From Chamaesiphon sp041738715 (lineage in GTDB: Bacteria; Cyanobacteriota; Cyanobacteriia; Cyanobacteriales; Chamaesiphonaceae), in assembly GCA_041738715.1 (NCBI GenBank), contig JBGSPI010000099.1:44490-108489 (forward strand): a DNA stretch of 64,000 nucleotides, written 5' to 3'. The notes under the pieces are model-generated. The model saw only the letters and a program-made list of their open reading frames with translations, searched no databases and was not told the origin of the DNA. Each line of letters opens with the position of its first letter. Position 1 is the stretch's first letter. Position numbers and translations under genes: made by a program. Below, one piece after another: positions 36,250 to 45,269 of this stretch.

Positions 36250-37377
36250 CTAATTTTGAATCCCTACGGCAGCGGAAATCGATGTCAAGCCCCGCGCTTC
36301 CAATTTAGCTAATAATCCAACTAAAATGCGATCAACCATCCACGGGCCATTATAAGTCCAACCAGTATAAACTTGAATTAAACTCGCCCCTGCCGTAATT
36401 TTTTCCCAAGCATCATCAGCCGTAAAAATTCCGCCTACACCGATAATCGGCAATTTCCCGTCTGTTTGTTGATGGATAAACCGGATTACTTCTGTGGACT
36501 TCTGCCGAACTGGTGCGCCACTGATTCCCCCCACTTCTTCCGTTATTTTTTTCCCTGTAGCTGCAACTAATTGAGTGGTTAATTTTGATCGATCGATCGT
36601 CGTATTAGTAGCAATAATTCCGGCTAATTGATAAGTTTGAGATAATTCGACAACTGCGGCGATATCTGCCCAAGCTAAATCCGGGGCAATTTTGACCAAA
36701 ATCGGTTTTTGACCTTGATTATCCTGCTGCAAGGTATCGAAAATAATCCGCAAAGGTGCGATCGCTTGTAAGTCACGTAAATTAGGCGTATTTGGGGAAC
36801 TTACATTAATCACAAAATAGTCGCCGACATCTTTTAACCTTTGAAAACTCCCTAAATAATCTGTCGCTGCATCCTCTAATGAGGTAATCTTGGACTTACC
36901 TAAATTAATCCCAATTGGGATGGTAAAATCACTCCGCCGACGCTGATGGAGTGCTGCCGCCATCGCCTCACTACCCAAATTATTAAACCCCATCCGATTT
37001 AACGCCGCCAGATCCTGTGGCAGTCGGAATAGACGCGGTTGGGGATTTCCAGATTGGGGATGGTAGGTAACAGTACCCAATTCGGCAAATCCAAACCCTA
37101 AATATTGCCATATTCCCGCCGCTATCCCATCTTTATCAAAGCCAGCCGCCAGACCCACCGGATTGGGAAAATTTAGCCCAAATAAAGACTGTGATAATTG
37201 CTCATCAGCCCGACAAAAATATTGCTGGAAGCTGGCTTTAAGCAGTTGAGTGATGGGGGAGGCAGGCGTAGAATCGATCGAGTGTAATAAGGCTAATGAC
37301 TGCCGATGAACTGCTTCTGGATCGGCTTTGAGAACAGAAAAGAGCAGGGGGCGAAGTGCAAGTTGATAGATATCCAA
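36250..37377 (-). CDS. pyrD: dihydroorotate dehydrogenase (quinone), class 2
   Basis: The 375-residue FMN enzyme oxidises dihydroorotate to orotate in pyrimidine synthesis using membrane quinones. Class 2 features are the N-terminal amphipathic helix region (RPLLFSVLKADPEAVHRQSLALL), GLAAGFDKDGIAAGI, the NRMGFNNLGSEA motif, INVSSPNTPNLRDLQ with the catalytic serine, and IGVGGIFTADDAWEKI near the FMN phosphate. It is transcribed alone on the minus strand. The start 37377 (MDIYQLALRPLLF) is natural. Confidence 0.95.
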   Translation of the reverse strand: MDIYQLALRPLLFSVLKADPEAVHRQSLALLHSIDSTPASPITQLLKASFQQYFCRADEQLSQSLFGLNFPNPVGLAAGFDKDGIAAGIWQYLGFGFAELGTVTYHPQSGNPQPRLFRLPQDLAALNRMGFNNLGSEAMAAALHQRRRSDFTIPIGINLGKSKITSLEDAATDYLGSFQRLKDVGDYFVINVSSPNTPNLRDLQAIAPLRIIFDTLQQDNQGQKPILVKIAPDLAWADIAAVVELSQTYQLAGIIATNTTIDRSKLTTQLVAATGKKITEEVGGISGAPVRQKSTEVIRFIHQQTDGKLPIIGVGGIFTADDAWEKITAGASLIQVYTGWTYNGPWMVDRILVGLLAKLEARGLTSISAAVGIQN

Positions 37378-37504
37378 TTTAATTTAGTAATCAGTAATAT
37401 AGAATTAATTTTAGGTAGATAGCGGGTATTATTATAGTTCATTCACAATGACTCGCCGATCTCTCGCTCATTGACTAAAACATTTTCATGTGTACCTGGA
37501 GCGA

Positions 37505-37798
37505 CTAATCCTCAAGTAATGAACCTATCTCTAGTTGCTCCAAATAGATAAATTCAGGTGATTTTACACCAGCCTCAGATCTAATTTTAACTAGTTGAGG
37601 TGATTCAAAAAATTGTTTAGCAGCTTCGATCGAGATCCAAGATGAGAAATGTACTATTTTATTTCGATCGCTGGCAGATCGGAGCACCTGATAAGTTCTT
37701 TCGCCTGCTGCTTGGCGAATATCCGCAGCCTGATCGAACACTTGTTTCCATGCTTGATAGTCTGCAACCTCATGGATAATTAATACGTACTGCATCAT
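37505..37798 (-). CDS. antibiotic biosynthesis monooxygenase (ABM)-like domain protein
   Basis: The 97-residue protein has a ferredoxin-like ABM fold pattern: YVLIIHEVADYQAWKQVFDQAA at the N-terminus, TYQVLRSASDRNKIVHFSSW in the middle, and SIEAAKQFFESPQLVKIRSEAGV before the last strand. Small ABM-like proteins may act as monooxygenases, haem-binding proteins or simple dimeric folds; no substrate can be assigned. Two adjacent ATG codons (37798 and 37795) can serve as start. The 270 bp up to the next gene contain no supported CDS. Confidence 0.75.
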   Translation of the reverse strand: MMQYVLIIHEVADYQAWKQVFDQAADIRQAAGERTYQVLRSASDRNKIVHFSSWISIEAAKQFFESPQLVKIRSEAGVKSPEFIYLEQLEIGSLLED

Positions 37799-38068
37799 CA
37801 GGATTTAGCTTGGTAGTGACCGAATTATGATTAGCTGGCTTGATTTTTGTCGCTGCTCTATTGTATAGCTCAGTCGGACATGGTAGGGCATCGGGATATT
37901 TAGCGGCGATGACACTATTTGGCATGATTTCAGTTGGAAAACGATGTGCCAATCGTCGGGGGATAACCACTTCTGGTAATCTGAAGTCTGCCTAGCAGAC
38001 TAGGAATTTAGTCCGTGTAGACAGACTTTGGATCATTAGCAACAACTTCCAGTTGTTGCTTCACTTAA

Positions 38069-39136
38069 CTAGCTCAAGGTTGGATAATCAGTGTATCCCG
38101 CAGCACCCTGGGAATAGAATGTAGCGGGATCGGGTTGATTTAGCTCCGCACCTAGTTTGATTCGTTCTGGTAGGTCTGGATTTGCCAGGAAACTAGTGCC
38201 AAAGGCAACCGCATCAATCTTTCCAGCCGCAATAGCAGCATTTGCTTCTGCCGCAGTGTAGCCCATATTGCCAATAATAATCCCCTGGTAATTGGCACGG
38301 ATGGGGGTTAATAGATCTCCAGTTTGCTGCTGGAAAAAATCACTCCGCATCACATGGAGATAGGCAAGATTGTAATCATTAAGTTTGGTTGCCAGCCAGG
38401 TAGATAGGCCGATCGGATCGCTGTCAATCATACTATTGTAACTATTGAGTGGTGAAATCCGCAGACCCACTCGATCGCTACCCCAGACATCCGATACTGC
38501 GGTAATCACTTCTAGTAGCAACCGCGCCCGATTGGAGATCGATCCACCATAGGCTCCGGTTCGGTGATTTGAGCCATCACGGAGAAAGCTGTCCAGTAGG
38601 TATCCATTTGCGCCATGTACTTCCACCCCGTCGAAGCCGGCGGCTTGGGCGTTTGCTGCTGCCTGCTTGAATCCAGCGACGATGCCAGGTAACTCATCAT
38701 CCCGCAGTTCTCGTGGTAACACATAGGGCTTTTTCCCTTCGGGAGTATGTACTTCATCACCGACAATGGCGATCGCGCTAGGGGCGACTGGTTGTTGCCC
38801 GTTATTTAATAAGGGATGACAAGCTCTTCCCCCGTGCCAAATCTGGAGAAAAATCCGACCGCCAGCCCCATGAACTGCCTCTGTAGTTTTCCGCCACCCA
38901 GCAATCTGTGCGTCCGAGTAAATCCCTGGTTCCCGCCAGAAAGCCGAATTACCCGCCATTCCCATCGTCGCTTCCGCGATAATCAGTCCAGCACCAGCAC
39001 GCTGGGCATAGTGTTCGGCCATTAAGTTACCCGGAACATGTTCATCTTCGGCGCGAGAACGAGTGAGCGGAGCCATCAAGATCCGATTGGGAAGAGTGAG
39101 ATCGCCCAGTTGGAGCGGTTGAAACAGGGATTCCAT
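38069..39136 (-). CDS. old yellow enzyme family alkene reductase (NemA-like)
   Basis: The 355-residue FMN-dependent ene-reductase has LFQPLQLGDLTLPNRILMAPLTRSRA at the N-terminus, IIAEATMGMAGN, the FLQIWHGGRACHP motif, AGFDGVEVHGANGYLLDSFLRDGSNHR with the substrate His-x-x-Asn, and the FMN-phosphate loop IIIGNMGYTAAEAN. Enzymes of this family reduce activated C=C bonds of enones, maleimides or nitro compounds with NAD(P)H and take part in detoxification. A close relation to N-ethylmaleimide reductase is likely but the natural substrate is unknown. ATG 39136 is natural; the gene is divergent from the DUF924 gene. Confidence 0.92.
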   Translation of the reverse strand: MESLFQPLQLGDLTLPNRILMAPLTRSRAEDEHVPGNLMAEHYAQRAGAGLIIAEATMGMAGNSAFWREPGIYSDAQIAGWRKTTEAVHGAGGRIFLQIWHGGRACHPLLNNGQQPVAPSAIAIVGDEVHTPEGKKPYVLPRELRDDELPGIVAGFKQAAANAQAAGFDGVEVHGANGYLLDSFLRDGSNHRTGAYGGSISNRARLLLEVITAVSDVWGSDRVGLRISPLNSYNSMIDSDPIGLSTWLATKLNDYNLAYLHVMRSDFFQQQTGDLLTPIRANYQGIIIGNMGYTAAEANAAIAAGKIDAVAFGTSFLANPDLPERIKLGAELNQPDPATFYSQGAAGYTDYPTLS

Positions 39137-39219
39137 AATTTAATAACGTCGATAGAATACAGGCGAAAATTTTGATGCCTGCGTACTAATATTAACGAAG
39201 AGTGAATTCTGGTGCAGTA

Positions 39220-39819
39220 ATGGAAACAGCAAATACGATCTGTGAGTTTTGGTTCGGTCTCAATCCAGATGACACGATCGTTGCTCAAGAGCGATCTCCA
39301 CTGTGGTGGCAGAAAGATCCTGTCGTTGATGCCGAAATCCGCAATCGGTTCGAGAATTATGTGCTAAAAGCCGCGAGTCATCAACTAGATGATTGGTTGG
39401 AAACCCCAACTGGTCGCCTGGGGCTAATTCTCCTAACTGACCAATTTCCACGTAATATCTATCGTAATACGCTACAAGCCTTTGAGTTTGATTCATTAGC
39501 TCGATCGTGGTGTAAGGAAGGGATTCAAAATGGCTCCCACGAACTGCTACGACCGATCGAACGAGTATTTTTCTATCTTCCCCTAGAACATTCAGAATCA
39601 CTGGCAGACCAAGAACTTTCAGTTAGTTTACTGCAAACACTGGCCCACAATGTCGAGCCAAACTATCAACCAACTTTTGAGGGTTTCATCGACTTTGCCA
39701 TCCGTCACCGAGACATTATTGCGCGATTTGGGCGGTTTCCCCATCGTAACCCGATTTTGGGGCGTGAATCCTCATCAGCCGAAGTCACCTTTCTCAAGGA
39801 GCCTGGATCGTCATTTTAA
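39220..39819 (+). CDS. DUF924 family protein
   Basis: The protein is 199 residues from ATG 39220; a GTG at 39202 would add six residues. It has the DUF924 hallmarks: ICEFWFGLNPDD, WWQKDPVVDAEIRNRFE, LGLILLTDQFPRNIYR, YLPLEHSES, and RHRDIIARFGRFPHRNPILGR. This all-helical family is TPR-like and widespread in bacteria; the biochemical role is unknown. It is divergent from the ene-reductase gene with about 80 bp between start codons. Confidence 0.9.
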   Translation: METANTICEFWFGLNPDDTIVAQERSPLWWQKDPVVDAEIRNRFENYVLKAASHQLDDWLETPTGRLGLILLTDQFPRNIYRNTLQAFEFDSLARSWCKEGIQNGSHELLRPIERVFFYLPLEHSESLADQELSVSLLQTLAHNVEPNYQPTFEGFIDFAIRHRDIIARFGRFPHRNPILGRESSSAEVTFLKEPGSSF

Positions 39820-39982
39820 ACACGGTGAATCGGTCAATCGTCATTTAATCGATCGCAGTAGCAGTAAAAAATTTTCAATCTGACAAAAAATTTTCCATAA
39901 TTATCGAAATGTCGGTTCAGTCTATTGTTGTTAAAACTATCGACATCAAATTTCTAAATTAATAATCACTTCTCAGGTAAAT

Positions 39983-40582
39983 ATGCTGAAAATCTCTCAA
40001 TCCGCAGTTGCTATTTGTGCTGGGGCTACTCTCCTGGCAATCCCTTCTATGACTGCCCTCCAAGCTAACGCAGCAGATACTTCCACCCGTCAACCGATGA
40101 AAATTGCCCGGGCGATCGTTTGTTCGCCGATTAGGGGTACTTGGTTTTACAACGGTAAAGGTATCCCCGTCAGTCATCTGAGTGGCAATCGGATTAGAGT
40201 GACTATGTCAAACTTTAGACGACCAACTGCAATGGGTCGGATGATTAGTCCGACCGCAATGGAAGTTACTTTTCCAGATGATGGAACTTTTATTGGTACT
40301 CTAAACGGAGACGGACAAATTAGTTGGAATAATGGCACAGTTTGGCAAGCAACTCAATTTGCGGGGACTTGGCAATATGAAGGAGAATATGGGCCAAAGG
40401 TCGTACAATTAGGTGATGAACTTCGAGTTGGAATGTCTAAATATAACCGCCCTACTGCACTGGGTAATGTGACTGCACCTGGTAAAGCAACTGTTAATTT
40501 TACCGATGATGCAATCCACACAGCAACTTTAATCGGGCCTAATTGCATTAAGTGGTCGAATGGCACGACTTGGACAAAATAG
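39983..40582 (+). CDS. exported protein with duplicated beta-domain, unknown function
   Basis: The 199-residue protein has a Sec signal peptide (IAICAGATLLAIPSMTALQANAA-like segment, cleavage near residue 31). The mature part consists of two homologous halves of about 75 residues. The first has GTWFYNGKG...NRIRVTMSNFRRPTAMGRM...GTVWQ, the second GTWQYEGEY...DELRVGMSKYNRPTALGNV...GTTWTK. Shared positions include GTW, the M-S-x-[FY]-x-R-PTA-[ML]-G block, DD before T/H, and W-[SN]-NGT-x-W. This is an internal duplication of a small beta-domain, probably secreted or periplasmic. I do not recognise a named family. Confidence 0.7.
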   Translation: MLKISQSAVAICAGATLLAIPSMTALQANAADTSTRQPMKIARAIVCSPIRGTWFYNGKGIPVSHLSGNRIRVTMSNFRRPTAMGRMISPTAMEVTFPDDGTFIGTLNGDGQISWNNGTVWQATQFAGTWQYEGEYGPKVVQLGDELRVGMSKYNRPTALGNVTAPGKATVNFTDDAIHTATLIGPNCIKWSNGTTWTK

Positions 40583-40698
40583 CCAGTAATAATGGTGATA
40601 ATATCTAGCCAGTTTATGGATGTTATCATCAGCTAATTCCAGTTAAGTAACAAATCAAAAAAACTTGGCATTGATCGATTTAATATAAATTTAAGTGC

Positions 40699-41343
40699 TT
40701 ATGGTGTTCGGTGGAATAGTTTGAGAAAACTTTCAACTAAATTATCTAGTCCGCCTAATTTACTTTGTCGCTCAGATCGTCGAAGAAAAGCACCATAAGT
40801 TCTCAATTGAATTGAGGAATTTTGATTTATTTCTCGCTTCCGAGCTTGTTTTTCGCGATTGGTAAAAAAATCTCGATCTTGACCAATCACCAATAATCCA
40901 TAAATTTGATCGGGACTTACAGATTTGACTAATCTATTGCTAACTAAAATGTCACCGAGATGATCTAGACAATAATTCAGGCGATCGAATGATTTTTTTC
41001 CAACTGTCGTTAGTGCAAGATTGTTATCCCATGTTTGTTCTTTCGGCCCAGCACAAATAATTGCATACCAACTCATTCCTGTTTTCTTGTGATAGCAACC
41101 ACAGATATAGTCGGGTCGATCTGCACTATCTGCAATTAAACTAGTTGACAAAAAATAAATATCATGATATTCAATATACCCAGTCTTTAAAAAGTGGGCA
41201 CAAAGTGAAATATTTGAGTCAAATATTTCTTGAATTTCGCTAACTTTGCTATTATTACTAATTTTTTCAATTAATCTCTGGATTTCCTGCTTACTAATAC
41301 GAGTAGGATCGACTTGAAATGGTTTAAGATGTTCTAAGGACAT
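40699..41343 (-). CDS. hypothetical protein, possibly DUF4263/Shedu-like
   Basis: The 214-residue protein has a helical N-terminus and a C-terminal half reminiscent of the DUF4263 (Shedu SduA C-terminal) fold: PDYICGCYHKKTGMSWYAIICAG at the usual D...E-x-K region, a KSFDRLNYCLDHLGDIL helix, the strand IYGLLVIGQDRDFF, and a final SSIQLRTYGAFLRRSE block, where family members have a TYD-x-L motif. The usual E-x-K is not obvious; CAGPKE occupies its place, so catalysis may be lost or the likeness may be chance. It is third on the minus strand after PBP1A and the RecB/Cas4-type nuclease gene. Confidence 0.4.
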   Translation of the reverse strand: MSLEHLKPFQVDPTRISKQEIQRLIEKISNNSKVSEIQEIFDSNISLCAHFLKTGYIEYHDIYFLSTSLIADSADRPDYICGCYHKKTGMSWYAIICAGPKEQTWDNNLALTTVGKKSFDRLNYCLDHLGDILVSNRLVKSVSPDQIYGLLVIGQDRDFFTNREKQARKREINQNSSIQLRTYGAFLRRSERQSKLGGLDNLVESFLKLFHRTP

Positions 41344-41387
41344 AGTTAATTCGCACGATTGGTGTCTACTGTAGTTTTAAAATGTTT

Positions 41388-42260
41388 CTAACCAACTGCG
41401 GCGTAAGTACAAAAGTAGTTGAACTGACAAGAGCGACAATGATTGCCGGGATGTGGGGGAAACAATAGATCGAAACAATCTGGTCGTTGGGCGTAAGTAC
41501 GAAGTTCCTGCTGGTGGAGTGTGGCAATGTCTGCCAATTTACGAGTAAGAGCAGCTAGCTGCTCAGGCGTAGTCCTAATTAGTTCAGATCCGGTCATTGT
41601 TTCCAGATTATAGAAGGAAGCGACAGCTTCGCGATCGGGATAAAGATAACTACTAGCTAACAAATATACTTCAGCCTGCCGACGATCGAAATCTGCTTGT
41701 CCAGTCTTAAAATCAATAATATGGAGCTTATCATCAGTCGATCGAACAATGCAGTCAAAAGCGAAAAATAGCTGAAACCGATAGTTGTCAACTTGCAGAT
41801 CGATCGGTGCTGGAGTTGGCTCATCGCCACGATTGAGTAGGATAATCTCTCGATCGATCAACACAGGTTTTGTCTGATACTGCTGAAGAATTCGCATCAC
41901 TCGCTGACGGATTGGTGCGATCTCATAGTACAAATACAATCGATCGGCAACTTGATCCACCCCCCGTGGATGCTTGAGTAAAAAGGGGTCGCGGTGGAAT
42001 TCATAGACCCCTTGCTGCGCTAAATTCCCCACTTTCTGCCAGATTGTCTCTATTACCGACAGTGCTTTCGGCACCTCTCCATCAGTTTTTCTGACCCATC
42101 GCCACCCCCGTTGCATCGAACAGTGACGATCTTCCCAACCTAGTCCTGGCTCAAATTGAGACCATAAATGATAGCTAGCGAAGTCCATATCATTAGGAGT
42201 TAAGGTATGGGGCGTGGAGAGCAACTGGATTGGATAGTTGTCGATTGACGAAACTATCAA
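41388..42260 (-). CDS. RecB/Cas4-type PD-(D/E)XK nuclease
   Basis: The C-terminal half shows RecB-like nuclease motifs: LIDREIILL, QLFFAFDCIVRSTDDKLHIIDFKTG (D...D-x-K), and a QAEVYLLASSYLYP helix. A cysteine cluster follows at the end (HCRSCQFNYFCTY), with an earlier Cys at PDCFD. The layout is typical of Cas4/AddB-like Fe-S nucleases of the PDDEXK_1 group. No cas genes or CRISPR arrays are nearby, so a repair or housekeeping role is more likely than adaptation. The start is uncertain: TTG 42260 or ATG 42188 (MDFASYHLW). It is only 14 bp downstream of PBP1A. Confidence 0.72.
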   Translation of the reverse strand: MIVSSIDNYPIQLLSTPHTLTPNDMDFASYHLWSQFEPGLGWEDRHCSMQRGWRWVRKTDGEVPKALSVIETIWQKVGNLAQQGVYEFHRDPFLLKHPRGVDQVADRLYLYYEIAPIRQRVMRILQQYQTKPVLIDREIILLNRGDEPTPAPIDLQVDNYRFQLFFAFDCIVRSTDDKLHIIDFKTGQADFDRRQAEVYLLASSYLYPDREAVASFYNLETMTGSELIRTTPEQLAALTRKLADIATLHQQELRTYAQRPDCFDLLFPPHPGNHCRSCQFNYFCTYAAVG

Positions 42261-42274
42261 TGATCAATTGACTT

Positions 42275-44770
42275 TTACTCCTCAACAGAACGGCGGCGAC
42301 GACGAGAACGACGAGGAGTTTCTTCAGCACTACTGCTACTCGCCTCTTGCCGATAACGGCGAGAACGACGGGGAGTTTCTTCAGTACTCGTATTACTTGT
42401 CTCCTGCCGATAACGGCGAGAACGACGTGGGACGTTCTCCTCCGAATAACGGTTGCGGCGACGTTCAGAACGCTCCTCACCACTGCGCTCACCATCTTGT
42501 GGCATGGCGAGAGTCCGCACGTAGCGAGGCCGAATCCGATCGAGTTTGATTTCTGGTTTACGATTACTCACATTATCGGGACGAGGCGGAAAATCTTGAG
42601 GTGAGGTATTTTCAACGGCTGTTTTCATGAAGCGTGCCCACGCATAGGCTGCTGTACTACTAGCATTTCCGGTTGGGCGGTTATTATCATTACCGAGCCA
42701 TACTCCAGTGACTAGCTGGGGGACAAAGCCAATAAACCAAAGATCTCGCTCTTTGTCGGTTGTTCCCGTTTTACCAGCTACCGGGCGACCAATTTGGGCA
42801 GAGGTTGCCGTACCTTCGTTAACCACCCCACGCATCATCCAAGTCATAATCGCGTTGGTGTCGGGTTCAAAGACTTTTTCTGGTTTAGATTTATGTTCAT
42901 ATAGAATTTCGCCCTTATTATTGACGATCCGTGCAATCCCATGAACCGGATTATGAACGCCCTGATTAGCAAAAGTAGTATAAGCACTAGTGATCTCTAA
43001 GAGGTTCACTTCCAGACCACCTAGAGCGAGGGAGTAATAAGGTTCAAGCTTGGATTCAATCCCCATTTTTTTGGCAACGTCGATCACTGGTTGCCAACCT
43101 GTATCAATCAGAATTTTGACGGCAATGATGTTGACAGAATTTACCAGCGCGTCACGCATGGAAATTTGACCTCTGAAGCTTTTCCCAGCGTTCTTCGGCT
43201 TGTAGCCATCGACATCTAAGGGGGCATCAAGGTAGGTTTTATTAGGACTAATCCCGCCAGCAATCGCCGTAGCATAGAGAATGGGCTTAAAGGTCGATCC
43301 AGGCTGACGTTTTGCCTGAGTGACCCGGTTAAATTGGTTGGTTTCAAAGTCAGTACCACCGACCATTGCCCGAATCCCTCCAGTGCGCGGATCGATACTC
43401 ACCATCGCCGCTTGACCGAACGATCCTCGGTTATTACGAACGGTGGAGTTAACTACTTCTTCGGCTTTTTCCTGCCACTGTGGATTGAGGGTTGTTTCAA
43501 CAGTTAAACCGCCTTGTTTAATTGCTTTAGCTGAGATCCGTTTAGGTAGTTCCTGCTCGATGTATTTAGTAAAATAGCGGGCTTGTTGCTCAGCCCGTTT
43601 CATCCGTGAGCGTTTAGGCTTGAGTGGTTCGGCCTTAGCTGCATTTGCCTCTGCTATTGTAATAAATTTAGCATCGACCATTCGATCGAGTACAAAATCT
43701 CGCCGTCCTTGAGCAAACTGCGGATTGACGAAGGGGGAATATTTATTTGGTGCTGGTGGCATTGCGGCAAGGGTCGCCATTTCCGCTAGGGTCAGTTGGT
43801 CTACTTTTTTCGTGAAATATACCCAGGCAGAATCGGCAACTCCATAAGTACCTTCGCCGAGATAAACGAGATTTAGATAACGTTCGAGGATTTGGTCTTT
43901 GCTCAAACCTTGATTCAGTCGTTGCGCGAGGCGAATTTCTCGCAGTTTGCGCCAGAAACTCCGTTCTTGGTTAAGATAGACCATCCGTGCTAACTGTTGG
44001 TTAATACTACTGGCACCTTCGACTAAGTTCTTAGAAGTGACATTAGCAACTAGCGCGCGGGCAACGCCTTTATAGTCCACACCATCATGTTCGTAAAACC
44101 GACTATCTTCGATCGCGACAAAAGCTTGTTTGAGTTTATCGGGCATTTGCCAACTTTTGAGTGTTTCTCTCGTGGCATTTCCGGTTTGCAAAAGAACTGT
44201 ACCATCGACCCCTTGGATGGTAATCGTCCCTGGACGGACATAATCAAGCGCATCATCTGGTGCGTATCCACTCACGCTCTGATCGACAAAAATCCAGGCT
44301 CCACTAATTGCTAATAAGATACCTGTCGCACCAGAACCAAGCCAGAACAGCCGATTTTTGTGGAGTGGTTTCGGCCCTTTAAATGGTTTAGCAACTGTAG
44401 TGCCGACCCAGCCGATTGTTGAGCCGACGGCAAGAGTACTCCGCCCGATCGATTTTAAGATCGGACTGACAGTTTTCTGATTGGGTTTTGACGTGGGTTT
44501 CTGCCCATTCTGTGGCGAATCTATTGGTGGGGATGAGACCGTTCGATTATTACTCCGTGGTCCCTGCAAATCCCCGGAGATTTCTGCTACTGAAGCGCGA
44601 ACTCTAATCGGCACTCCAGGAAGTTTAACTTTAATAGATTGTGTGGATGGCAAATTTGTCGCTTCTGGTTTGGGACTAGCTGCTGGTTGCTGATTCCCCT
44701 CAGGTTTGGTTGCCTTCTTGCGGGGCAACTGTGCGGATATTTCCTTTAACCTGGCGAATAAGTTCAACAC
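42275..44770 (-). CDS. class A penicillin-binding protein (PBP1A) with basic repeat tail
   Basis: The 831-residue bifunctional enzyme polymerises and cross-links peptidoglycan. A ~140-residue proline-rich cytoplasmic tail precedes one membrane helix (about 141-163). GT51 transglycosylase motifs follow (EDSRFYEHDG near 221-230, RKLREIRLAQRLNQ), then the transpeptidase with QPGSTFKPILYA (active-site Ser), SVN and AGKTGTTD. The C-terminal ~60 residues are an Arg-rich repeat: PRRSRRYRQE occurs twice and PRRSRRRRR once, with S/T/E spacers. The start is GTG 44770. It is followed within 14 bp by the nuclease gene, so they may be cotranscribed. Confidence 0.93.
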   Translation of the reverse strand: MLNLFARLKEISAQLPRKKATKPEGNQQPAASPKPEATNLPSTQSIKVKLPGVPIRVRASVAEISGDLQGPRSNNRTVSSPPIDSPQNGQKPTSKPNQKTVSPILKSIGRSTLAVGSTIGWVGTTVAKPFKGPKPLHKNRLFWLGSGATGILLAISGAWIFVDQSVSGYAPDDALDYVRPGTITIQGVDGTVLLQTGNATRETLKSWQMPDKLKQAFVAIEDSRFYEHDGVDYKGVARALVANVTSKNLVEGASSINQQLARMVYLNQERSFWRKLREIRLAQRLNQGLSKDQILERYLNLVYLGEGTYGVADSAWVYFTKKVDQLTLAEMATLAAMPPAPNKYSPFVNPQFAQGRRDFVLDRMVDAKFITIAEANAAKAEPLKPKRSRMKRAEQQARYFTKYIEQELPKRISAKAIKQGGLTVETTLNPQWQEKAEEVVNSTVRNNRGSFGQAAMVSIDPRTGGIRAMVGGTDFETNQFNRVTQAKRQPGSTFKPILYATAIAGGISPNKTYLDAPLDVDGYKPKNAGKSFRGQISMRDALVNSVNIIAVKILIDTGWQPVIDVAKKMGIESKLEPYYSLALGGLEVNLLEITSAYTTFANQGVHNPVHGIARIVNNKGEILYEHKSKPEKVFEPDTNAIMTWMMRGVVNEGTATSAQIGRPVAGKTGTTDKERDLWFIGFVPQLVTGVWLGNDNNRPTGNASSTAAYAWARFMKTAVENTSPQDFPPRPDNVSNRKPEIKLDRIRPRYVRTLAMPQDGERSGEERSERRRNRYSEENVPRRSRRYRQETSNTSTEETPRRSRRYRQEASSSSAEETPRRSRRRRRSVEE

Positions 44771-45269
44771 ATCAACTCCTCATATAAACCTGGCAATCAG
44801 AATACTAGCTCAAGCTGTTCGGACACAATACTGGAAATAACTCGATTCCGCCCGCGACCTCGCTCACTTTTTAAGTGTGATGGCTTACTTATTGCCGATT
44901 GTAGCTAAATTACGAACGTTTGGAGATCTGTTAGCAGGTGATCGCTGTCACTCCGTTGACTTATTCAGGTGAATGAGTGATTGCAACAGTAATTGAGTAG
45001 GTGAACAAACTTAAAATCCTAAATTTTGCCAATGATAATTCTACTCGATCGAGTTACTGCTGACTAGTAGTCGATGGGGTCAATCTAGATAGGATTTTGT
45101 GGCGAGACAGGTGAGTCTTTTTTTATTTTGGCACTTGTTTCGCGGTCTCGGTCTTCAGGGAACACTAGGGAAGATGCAGATCTCCTGAAGTCTCGGTTCT
45201 TCTAAATTTTACTAGACATTCTGTTGAGTATTGAATCTCATTGCTTTGACTATCCAATCTTCTCCAGTA
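44771..45269. promoter_or_regulatory. shared upstream region of divergent PBP1A and PatA-type genes
   Basis: This ~500-bp region holds no credible open frame. Both genes start from it in opposite directions, so it must contain their promoters. I cannot assign boxes with confidence. Confidence 0.4.

Noticed and set aside
37770..37970. 66-residue minus-strand frame overlapping the ABM gene start
   Set aside because: No recognisable features, overlaps the real gene in another frame, no ribosome site.
42238..42549. 103-residue acidic plus-strand frame at the 3' end of PBP1A
   Set aside because: It is the complement of the Arg-rich repeat tail of PBP1A, which explains its repetitive acidic composition.
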